DNA of 11,594 nt, taken from Gammaproteobacteria bacterium CG22_combo_CG10-13_8_21_14_all_40_8 (lineage in GTDB: Bacteria; Pseudomonadota; Gammaproteobacteria; Enterobacterales; GCA-002770795). Location of the stretch: NCBI GenBank assembly GCA_002770795.1, contig PCTP01000245.1, forward strand, positions 1-11,594, written 5' to 3'. Shown piece by piece: positions 1 to 3,804 of the stretch. Numbering within the stretch: the stretch's first letter is position 1; each line of letters starts with the position of its first letter. The translations under genes and the position numbers were made by a program. Below the pieces are notes generated by a model that saw only the letters and a program-made list of their open reading frames with translations, was not told the DNA's origin and did no database searches.

Positions 1-43
1 AAGAACAGTTGGCGCTGGTGTTGTTTCTAAGATTGTTGCATAA
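1..43 (+). CDS. tuf: Elongation factor Tu, C-terminal end only (partial)
   Basis: The first 43 bases read in frame 2 as R-T-V-G-A-G-V-V-S-K-I-V-A followed by TAA at 41-43. This is the conserved C-terminus of EF-Tu, the GTPase that delivers aminoacyl-tRNA to the ribosome; E. coli EF-Tu ends in a very similar RTVGAGVVAKVLS. Only 13 residues are present, so the assignment rests on this short tail plus context: one tuf copy (tufB) sits just upstream of secE-nusG in many gammaproteobacteria. A strong hairpin with a T-run follows 17 bases after the stop codon, so this is probably the last gene of its transcript. Confidence 0.88.
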   Translation, partial: RTVGAGVVSKIVA

Positions 44-59
44 GTTGTAACAAGTTTAA

Positions 60-101
60 AATGCTGTTGAAGTCCTTGTGGCTTCAGCAGCATTAGTTTT
101 T
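60..101 (+). terminator. Rho-independent terminator after tuf
   Basis: An inverted repeat pairs 60-72 with 82-94: 13 pairs including one G-T wobble, around a 9-base loop. It is followed after two bases by five T residues at 97-101. It lies 17 bases after the tuf stop and ends two bases before the mature 5' end of tRNA-Trp. The form and position fit an intrinsic terminator for the tuf transcript. Because the tRNA starts so close, either some polymerase reads through or a promoter overlaps the terminator. Confidence 0.8.
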
Positions 102-103
102 AT

Positions 104-179
104 AGGCCAGTAGCTCAATTGGCAGAGCAGCGGTTTCCAAAACCGCAGGTTGGGGGTTCGATTCCCTCCTGGCCTGCCA
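104..179 (+). tRNA. trpT: tRNA-Trp (anticodon CCA)
   Basis: The sequence folds into a complete 76-base cloverleaf. The 7-bp acceptor stem pairs 104-110 with 169-175. The D stem pairs 113-116 with 125-128, and the anticodon stem pairs 130-134 with 142-146. The loop at 135-141 carries CCA at 137-139. The T stem pairs 152-156 with 164-168 around TTCGATT. The discriminator base is G176, as expected for tRNA-Trp, and the 3' CCA (177-179) is encoded. No terminator is visible between it and secE 53 bases downstream, so it is probably co-transcribed with secE-nusG and released by tRNA processing enzymes. The symbol is by analogy with the single E. coli tRNA-Trp gene. Confidence 0.97.
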
Positions 180-232
180 GATAAAAAGTACAAACTCGAG
201 CGATGTATGCTTGACAGTGAGTAGGTAAAGAA

Positions 233-622
233 ATGAATGCACAGCTAGAGAAGACCAGTGCGGGACTAGATATGTTTAAATGGGTTCTCGTCGTCGCCAT
301 CGTCATTGCCACTATCTGGGGTAACCAATGGGTTGATAAGCAATATGCTGATTTTCCGAGTGCTTACCGTATTTTAGGAATGCTTGCTGCAGGTGCTTTT
401 TCCTTGGCAGTCGCCTTAACGACGACTAAGGGTAAAGTATTTCGTGTTTTTGCAAACGAAGCAAGGATAGAGGCTCGAAAAGTTGTTTGGCCAACTCGCC
501 AAGAAACGATTCAAACCACAATGGTTGTTATCCTTTTTACCATCATCATGGCTTTATTCCTATGGGCTATCGATGTATCTCTTGTCAGTTTGATTGAATG
601 GATCATGGGTCTGGGAGCATAA
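233..622 (+). CDS. secE: Preprotein translocase subunit SecE
   Basis: This 129-residue inner-membrane protein is the size of the E. coli three-span form of SecE (127 residues). SecE clamps the two halves of SecY in the SecYEG export channel. Three hydrophobic stretches are visible, at about residues 17-33, 47-63 and 97-118. Between spans 2 and 3 lies the family signature, the cytoplasmic amphipathic helix with E80-A-R-K-V-V-W-P-T-R-Q-E91, followed by the conserved third span that contacts SecY. The ATG at 233 has only a modest purine-rich ribosome site just upstream (TAGGT at 222-226). The gene follows tRNA-Trp and is separated from nusG by three bases, the near-universal secE-nusG pair. A TTGACA at 211-216 has no matching -10 element, so I see no secE-specific promoter. 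Confidence 0.96.
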   Translation: MNAQLEKTSAGLDMFKWVLVVAIVIATIWGNQWVDKQYADFPSAYRILGMLAAGAFSLAVALTTTKGKVFRVFANEARIEARKVVWPTRQETIQTTMVVILFTIIMALFLWAIDVSLVSLIEWIMGLGA

Positions 623-625
623 TCG

Positions 626-1159
626 ATGGCATTTAGATGGTTTGTAGTACAAGCATATTCAGGTTACGAAAAGAAGGTAAAAAACCTACTTGAAGAACGT
701 ATAAAACTCTATGGTTTAGAAGATAAGTTCCAACAGATCCTCGTGCCAACGGAAGAAGTCGTTGAAATGCGTGCTGGAAAACGCCGTCAAAGTGAGAGAA
801 AATTTTTTCCTGGTTATGTTCTAGTCGAAATGGAATTAGATGATGCGACTTGGCACTTAGTGCGTGAAACGCCAAGAGTGCTTGGCTTTATTGGAGGTAC
901 GGCTGAGAGGCCAGCGCCCATTAGTCAAAAAGAAGTCGATATGATTTTAAATCGTTTGCAAGCATCTTCTGATAAGCCAACCAATAAAATTGTATTTGAG
1001 CCAGGTGAAGTTGTTCGTGTAACAGACGGTCCGTTTTTGGATTTCAATGGCGTTGTCGAGTCTGTCAACTACGAAAAGAATCGTTTGCATGTCTCTGTTT
1101 CTATTTTTGGCCGCTCAACACCCGTTGAATTAGATTTCAGCCAAGTAGAAAAAAGCTAA
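626..1159 (+). CDS. nusG: Transcription termination/antitermination factor NusG
   Basis: NusG (177 residues; E. coli 181) binds the RNA polymerase clamp, suppresses pausing, and links polymerase to Rho or, through ribosomal protein S10, to the leading ribosome. The N-terminal NGN domain spans about residues 3-115 and includes W5-F-V-V-Q-A-Y-S-G-Y-E and F60-F-P-G-Y-V-L-V-E-M. The C-terminal KOW domain (about 124-177) has F124-E-P-G and D134-G-P-F. F161 in I-F-G-R aligns with E. coli F165, which takes part in S10 and Rho binding. The start ATG at 626 lies three bases after the secE stop, with a GGGAG ribosome site at 613-617 inside the end of secE, which suggests translational coupling. The NGN partner, the RpoC clamp, is encoded in the same window. 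Confidence 0.97.
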   Translation: MAFRWFVVQAYSGYEKKVKNLLEERIKLYGLEDKFQQILVPTEEVVEMRAGKRRQSERKFFPGYVLVEMELDDATWHLVRETPRVLGFIGGTAERPAPISQKEVDMILNRLQASSDKPTNKIVFEPGEVVRVTDGPFLDFNGVVESVNYEKNRLHVSVSIFGRSTPVELDFSQVEKS

Positions 1160-1163
1160 TCGA

Positions 1164-1169
1164 TATGAT
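1164..1169 (+). promoter_or_regulatory. Candidate -10 element for the rplK-rplA transcript
   Basis: TATGAT at 1164-1169, just after the nusG stop, matches the sigma-70 -10 consensus at five of six positions. No good -35 hexamer lies 16-18 bases upstream (the 17-bp position, 1141-1146, reads CCAAGT). A start about seven bases downstream, near 1176, would place the first arm of the leader inverted repeat at the very 5' end of the RNA. E. coli has a promoter (PL11) in the equivalent spacer, which supports the position. Unmapped, so only moderate confidence. Confidence 0.35.
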
Positions 1170-1175
1170 ATATAA

Positions 1176-1242
1176 GGCTCCGTGTTTGGGGTCTTTAGGG
1201 ATAAATTTTTCTTCAATTGGATTGATTTTAACACGGGGAGCC
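1176..1242 (+). promoter_or_regulatory. Long-range inverted repeat in the rplK leader
   Basis: The 11 bases at 1176-1186 (GGCTCCGTGTT) pair perfectly with 1230-1242 (AACACGG..AGCC), except for a two-G bulge at 1237-1238. The enclosed loop is about 43 bases and AT-rich. The 3' arm runs into the putative L1 operator, so the two pairings compete for bases 1239-1242. There is no T-run after the 3' arm, so this is not a terminator. Either the repeat is part of the native leader fold or it forms an alternative to the L1-binding hairpin. Confidence 0.6.
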
Positions 1243-1259
1243 GCGAGGCGTTCGCACCC
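1235..1259 (+). promoter_or_regulatory. Putative L1-binding operator upstream of rplK
   Basis: The stretch GGGGAGCC..GGCG..CACCC sits directly before the rplK ribosome site. It can fold as GCC (1240-1242) paired with GGC (1247-1249) around a GCGA loop, a GNRA tetraloop. An asymmetric internal loop follows, then GGG (1236-1238) pairs with CCC (1257-1259). In E. coli and other bacteria L1 represses rplKA translation by binding an mRNA site that mimics its 23S rRNA site, built as two short stems around an asymmetric loop with a GGAGCC-like strand. The identification rests on this resemblance and on position; no binding can be shown here. Confidence 0.6.
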
Positions 1260-1273
1260 GAAGAGAGGTAATT

Positions 1274-1702
1274 ATGGCCAAGAAGGTCACCAAGTACATT
1301 AAGCTACAAATTAAGGCTGGTTCAGCCAATCCTAGTCCTCCAGTTGGACCTGCATTAGGTCAACATGGTGTTAACATCATGGAATTTTGTAAAGCGTTCA
1401 ACGCGGCTACAGATAAATTGGAAAAAGGTCTCCCTACTCCTGTTGTTATTACTGTTTACAGTGATAGAAGTTTTACCTTCGTAACCAAAACAACACCTGC
1501 TTCAGTCTTGTTGATGAAAGCGGCTGGTGTTGCTAAGGGAAGCAGTGTACCAAACAAGAATAAAATTGGTAAGGTCACACACGCTCAATTAGAAGAAATT
1601 GCAACAACTAAACAGCCTGATTTAACAGCTGCCAGTTTAGACGCGGCAGTTAAAACAATTGCAGGAACAGCCCGTTCTATGGGTCTGGAAGTCGAGGGTT
1701 AA
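1274..1702 (+). CDS. rplK: 50S ribosomal protein L11
   Basis: L11 (142 residues, the same as E. coli) binds the GTPase-associated region of 23S rRNA and forms the base of the L7/L12 stalk, where translation factors and RelA act. The N-terminal domain contains the conserved proline-rich segment P22-P-V-G-P-A-L-G-Q-H-G-V-N-I-M-E-F-C-K with N43-A. The C-terminal rRNA-binding domain (about 75-142) ends with the family signature around T128-I-A-G-T-A-R-S-M-G. The ATG at 1274 has a clear ribosome site (GAGAGG, 1263-1268) five bases upstream, immediately after the putative L1 operator. It is followed four bases later by rplA, so L1 binding in the leader would control both genes through coupled translation. 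Confidence 0.98.
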   Translation: MAKKVTKYIKLQIKAGSANPSPPVGPALGQHGVNIMEFCKAFNAATDKLEKGLPTPVVITVYSDRSFTFVTKTTPASVLLMKAAGVAKGSSVPNKNKIGKVTHAQLEEIATTKQPDLTAASLDAAVKTIAGTARSMGLEVEG

Positions 1703-1706
1703 GATC

Positions 1707-2408
1707 ATGGCAAAATTATCTAAAAGAGCGAAAATGATCAATGAGAAAATTGATCAGCATAAAGTTTATGACGTGTTAGAAGCTTTTCAACTCATTAAAG
1801 AGGTTTCTACCGTTAAGTTTTTAGAAACCGTTGAAGTCGCAATCAATCTAGGCGTTGACCCTAGAAAATCAGATCAAGTGGTTCGTGGTGCTGTAGTGTT
1901 ACCTAACGGAACAGGCAAAACTGTTCGCGTTGCCGTATTTACTCAGGGTGCTGCTGCCGAAGCTGCTAAAGAAGCTGGTGCTGATTTAGTGGGTATGGAA
2001 GATTTAGCTGACCAAGTTAAAAAAGGTATCATGGATTTTGACGTGGTCATTGCGAGTCCAGATGCGATGCGCGTTGTTGGTCAGTTAGGCCAAATCTTAG
2101 GCCCTCGTGGTTTAATGCCAAACCCTAAAACTGGTACGGTAACTCCTGATGTAGCTCAAGCGGTTATTAACGCGAAAAGCGGCCAAGTTCAATATAGAAC
2201 AGATAAATCCGGCATTATCCATGCGGGAATTGGTAAGGTCAATTTTGAAAACGAAGCATTGAAGACTAATTTAGAAACCTTATTGATTGCATTAAATAAA
2301 GCCAAGCCTTCTAGTGCTAAGGGTATTTATTTAAGAAAGATTGCTGCTTCTTCAACAATGGGTCCTGGATTGCAAGTTGATCTGAGCACATTGAAGTTAA
2401 GAGACTAA
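1707..2408 (+). CDS. rplA: 50S ribosomal protein L1
   Basis: L1 (233 residues from this start; E. coli 234) forms the mobile L1 stalk that guides deacylated tRNA out of the E site, and is also the translational repressor of rplK-rplA. The signature G125-Q-L-G-Q-I-L-G-P-R-G-L-M-P-N-P-K-T-G-T is intact. S216-T-M-G-P-G near the C-terminus holds the Thr217-Met218 pair that contacts RNA in L1 structures. The frame is open for 16 more codons upstream (to ATG 1659), but those overlap rplK. ATG 1707 gives the conserved M-A-K-L-S-K-R start, lies four bases after the rplK stop, and has GAGG at 1694-1697 as ribosome site inside the end of rplK. This arrangement indicates coupled translation with L11. 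Confidence 0.97.
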   Translation: MAKLSKRAKMINEKIDQHKVYDVLEAFQLIKEVSTVKFLETVEVAINLGVDPRKSDQVVRGAVVLPNGTGKTVRVAVFTQGAAAEAAKEAGADLVGMEDLADQVKKGIMDFDVVIASPDAMRVVGQLGQILGPRGLMPNPKTGTVTPDVAQAVINAKSGQVQYRTDKSGIIHAGIGKVNFENEALKTNLETLLIALNKAKPSSAKGIYLRKIAASSTMGPGLQVDLSTLKLRD

Positions 2409-2415
2409 ATAAAAG

Positions 2416-2437
2416 AAGCATATGATTTCATATGCTT
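2416..2437 (+). terminator. Palindromic hairpin after rplA, possible weak terminator
   Basis: A perfect 10-bp inverted repeat (AAGCATATGA paired with TCATATGCTT, two central T) begins seven bases after the rplA stop. A T-rich but interrupted tail follows (TAATTTCTTTG, 2438 onward). The stem is AT-rich, so it would be a weak intrinsic terminator at best. It could partly separate rplKA from rplJL-rpoBC, or protect the 3' end of the rplKA message after processing. A putative rplJ promoter lies 66 bases further on, which fits a transcript boundary here. Confidence 0.45.
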
Positions 2438-2502
2438 TAATTTCTTTGGGTTGTTTCTGTCTTTAGATTTGAAGCAACCGTCAAAGACCGTTGGTGTTTT
2501 AG

Positions 2503-2511
2503 TGCTTTAAT
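2503..2511 (+). promoter_or_regulatory. Candidate extended -10 promoter for rplJL-rpoBC
   Basis: TGCTTTAAT at 2503-2511 reads as an extended -10 element (TGn followed by TTTAAT, five of six to consensus). No convincing -35 lies at 16-18 bases upstream, but extended -10 promoters tolerate that. Transcription would begin near 2518, just before the L10-type leader, giving a roughly 125-base untranslated region before rplJ. E. coli has promoter PL10 in the matching spacer. The position is persuasive, the motif alone less so. Confidence 0.42.
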
Positions 2512-2523
2512 GATTAGAACTTA

Positions 2524-2605
2524 ATGTCCAACGCAGACGGTGGAGCCCACACAAAGGTTCTCCGTAAGGCGAGTATCTTATCAAATTTGATGTTGATACT
2601 TTATT
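2524..2605 (+). promoter_or_regulatory. Ribosomal protein L10 (rplJ) autoregulatory leader
   Basis: CGCAGACGGTG at 2532-2542 closely matches the CGTAGACGGTG segment I recall from the E. coli rplJ leader, where the L10-L7/L12 complex binds and represses translation. The strand ACGG..GAG (2537-2545) can pair with CTCCGT (2560-2565), leaving unpaired TG as an internal bulge, the kind of helix with kink found in L10 leaders. A shorter alternative pairs GTGG (2540-2543) with CCAC (2547-2550). Further down, AGTATC (2572-2577) pairs with GATACT (2595-2600), enclosing the palindrome ATCAAATTTGAT (2580-2591). The placement between a putative promoter and rplJ fits the L10 leader family; a covariance model search would settle it. 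Confidence 0.7.
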
Positions 2606-2607
2606 TG

Positions 2608-2622
2608 ACCAGTTTAACTGGT
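2608..2622 (+). repeat. Small hairpin just before the rplJ ribosome site
   Basis: ACCAGTT (2608-2614) and AACTGGT (2616-2622) form an inverted repeat with an A-T-rich centre, realistically a 6-bp stem with a 3-base loop. It ends eight bases before the AGGAGG ribosome site of rplJ and is followed by TGTTTT. It could be the last element of the L10 leader, holding the ribosome site open, or a weak pause hairpin. The four T residues after it are too few and the stem too short to call it a terminator. Confidence 0.45.
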
Positions 2623-2629
2623 TGTTTTC

Positions 2630-2635
2630 AGGAGG
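2630..2635 (+). promoter_or_regulatory. Ribosome binding site that fixes the rplJ GTG start
   Basis: AGGAGG, a near-perfect Shine-Dalgarno sequence, lies eight bases before GTG 2644. It decides between this start and the ATG at 2524, which is in the same frame but has no ribosome site and lies inside the structured leader. The strong site also suits a message controlled by an upstream repressor-binding fold. Confidence 0.88.
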
Positions 2636-2643
2636 TAAGCGAA

Positions 2644-3171
2644 GTGGCACTTTCACTGAATGGTAAGAAAGCCGTTGTTGCTGAAGTCAACGAGATCGCA
2701 TCGAGTGCAGTTTCTGCAGTTGTTGCTGAATATCGTGGTGTTTCTGTTAGCGACATGACGGCACTTCGAGTTAAAGCTCGCGATGCTGGCGTTTATTTAC
2801 GAGTTGTTCGTAATACTCTAGCCAAAAGAGCTGTGGAAGGAACTGAGTTTGCTTGTATGCAGGAAGTTTTTACCGGTCCTTTAGTATTTGCTTTTTCAAT
2901 CAATGAACCGAGTGCAGCAGCACGCATCATTCAAGATTTTGCAAAAACAAATGACAAAATAAAAGCTACAGCTGTTTCTGTTGGTGGTAAATTATTAGGT
3001 CCTGAGCAAATTGCTGCAGTTGCTAAGTTACCAACCAAAGATGAAGCACTGGCTTCCCTCATGTCTCTAATGTTGGCACCTGTGACTAAACTTGCAAGAA
3101 CTCTTAATGAAGTTCCTGGAAAGTTGGTTCGTACAGTTGCTGCTGTTAAAGATCAAAAGCAGGCAGCCTGA
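2644..3171 (+). CDS. rplJ: 50S ribosomal protein L10
   Basis: L10 anchors the L7/L12 stalk to 23S rRNA and, with L7/L12, represses its own message. From GTG 2644 the protein is 175 residues and aligns with E. coli L10 (165 residues, recalled) without gaps over residues 1-140. Conserved segments include A25-V-V-A-E-Y-R-G-V, G49-V-Y-L-R-V-V-R-N-T-L and R62-A-V-E-G-T. The C-terminal stalk helix carries exactly ten extra residues relative to E. coli, between about residues 143 and 159, making two similar blocks (K-L-A-R-T-L and K-L-V-R-T-V). In structural work on Thermotoga L10 this longer helix holds three L7/L12 dimers rather than two. The frame is open for 40 codons upstream, but that part is leader. 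rplL follows after 60 bases. Confidence 0.96.
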   Translation: MALSLNGKKAVVAEVNEIASSAVSAVVAEYRGVSVSDMTALRVKARDAGVYLRVVRNTLAKRAVEGTEFACMQEVFTGPLVFAFSINEPSAAARIIQDFAKTNDKIKATAVSVGGKLLGPEQIAAVAKLPTKDEALASLMSLMLAPVTKLARTLNEVPGKLVRTVAAVKDQKQAA

Positions 3172-3219
3172 GTATCTAACCTATTTTAATTTTTTACATT
3201 GGTACATTTGTACAGTTCC

Positions 3220-3225
3220 AGGAGA
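3220..3225 (+). promoter_or_regulatory. Ribosome binding site that fixes the rplL start
   Basis: AGGAGA lies six bases before ATG 3232. The frame is open for 11 more codons, to an ATG at 3199, but that codon has no purine-rich site before it and would add a tail not found in L7/L12. The rest of the 60-base rplJ-rplL spacer is AT-rich with only a weak GTACA/TGTAC stem. This fits the high independent translation rate that L7/L12, present in several copies per ribosome, needs. Confidence 0.85.
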
Positions 3226-3231
3226 ACCAAA

Positions 3232-3609
3232 ATGGCATTATCAAAAGACGATATTTTAAACGCAATTGCTGAAATGAGCGTAATGGACGTTGTTGAATTA
3301 ATCGCAGCAATGGAAGAAAAATTTGGTGTTACAGCTGCAGCAGCAGTAGCAGTTGCAGCTCCAGCAGCTGGTGGCGATGCTCCAGCCGCTGAAGAACAAA
3401 CTGAATTTAACGTAGTTATGACTAGCTTTGGTGCTAACAAAATTGCTGTCATTAAAGCAGTTCGTGGTATTACTGGTTTAGGCTTGAAAGAAGCTAAAGA
3501 CATGGTAGAAGGCGTTCCAGCTACAGTTAAAGAAGGCGTTGACAAAGCAGAAGCAGATTCTTTAATCAAGCAATTGGTTGAAGCTGGTGCTACTGCAGAA
3601 GCGAAATAA
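3232..3609 (+). CDS. rplL: 50S ribosomal protein L7/L12
   Basis: L7/L12 is the multicopy stalk protein that recruits and activates the translational GTPases EF-Tu, EF-G, IF2 and RF3. The 125-residue product (E. coli 121) shows the three expected parts. The N-terminal dimerisation helices (about 1-33, M-A-L-S-K-D-D-I-L) bind the L10 stalk helix. A flexible Ala/Pro/Gly hinge covers about 35-55. The globular C-terminal domain (about 57-125) has F59-N-V-V-M and the factor-binding surface around K70-I-A-V-I-K-A-V-R-G-I-T-G-L-G-L-K-E-A-K. The acidic, alanine-rich composition is typical. It lies 60 bases after rplJ, its binding partner; the operon then continues into rpoB across a spacer containing an attenuator-like hairpin. 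Confidence 0.98.
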   Translation: MALSKDDILNAIAEMSVMDVVELIAAMEEKFGVTAAAAVAVAAPAAGGDAPAAEEQTEFNVVMTSFGANKIAVIKAVRGITGLGLKEAKDMVEGVPATVKEGVDKAEADSLIKQLVEAGATAEAK

Positions 3610-3644
3610 TTTATTTGGCTTTTAGACATAAGTCGTTGTAATAT

Positions 3645-3683
3645 CGGCGATTGGCTGGTGGGTTTTCCTCCAGCCTTTTGCCG
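3645..3683 (+). terminator. rplL-rpoB attenuator or RNase III-type hairpin
   Basis: GGCTGG (3653-3658) pairs with CCAGCC (3670-3675), immediately followed by TTTT (3676-3679), which is the form of a weak intrinsic terminator. The stem extends outward: CGGC (3645-3648) pairs with GCCG (3680-3683) across an internal loop of GATT against TTTT. That gives a longer imperfect helix of the kind RNase III cuts. In E. coli the rplL-rpoB spacer carries both a partial terminator, which lowers rpoBC transcription relative to the ribosomal genes, and an RNase III site. Here one element could do either job. Downstream, CCGTT (3689-3693) can also pair with AACGG (3704-3708). Confidence 0.65.
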
Positions 3684-3751
3684 TTTATCCGTTGAGATTT
3701 TTTAACGGAAGAAAGTATTGGCTTTATTCCTATCGGATGTAAAGTTATTTT

Positions 3752-3769
3752 AGAACCCATAAGGGTTTT
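3752..3769 (+). repeat. Hairpin upstream of rpoB
   Basis: AGAACCC (3752-3758) pairs with GGGTTTT (3763-3769), seven pairs including one G-T, around an ATAA loop. It ends 35 bases before the rpoB start and 24 bases before its ribosome site (GAGG, 3794-3797). The T residues belong to the stem, so it is not a convincing terminator. It may mark the 5' end of a processed rpoBC message or act as a pause site. Function unknown. Confidence 0.4.
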
Positions 3770-3804
3770 GAGCGTTATCAAAGCGAGCTACCTGAGGACC
3801 CCCG

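Noticed and set aside
211..239. A perfect TTGACA -35 hexamer upstream of secE.
   Set aside because: The 16-18 bp positions downstream hold no -10-like sequence, and a start there would fall inside secE.
1659..1706. A longer rplA start at ATG 1659.
   Set aside because: It overlaps the end of rplK by 44 bases, adds 16 residues absent from L1 proteins and lacks a ribosome site; ATG 1707 gives the family N-terminus.
2524..2643. A 40-codon in-frame extension of rplJ upstream, with a hydrophobic stretch and an L-T-G-C sequence resembling a lipoprotein signal.
   Set aside because: It covers the L10-type leader, has no ribosome site, and L10 homology starts exactly at GTG 2644 behind AGGAGG. A lipoprotein signal on a ribosomal protein makes no sense; this is chance coding of a structured leader.
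3305..3390. GCA/GCT-rich tract in rplL as a possible simple repeat.
   Set aside because: It encodes the flexible Ala/Pro hinge of L7/L12, a normal feature of the family.
3186..3629. A 147-codon open frame on the minus strand opposite rplL.
   Set aside because: It is the mirror of an alanine-rich gene on the other strand, with serine/alanine-rich low-complexity sequence and no family resemblance. The other minus-strand frames within rpoB, rpoC and nusG are shadows for the same reason.
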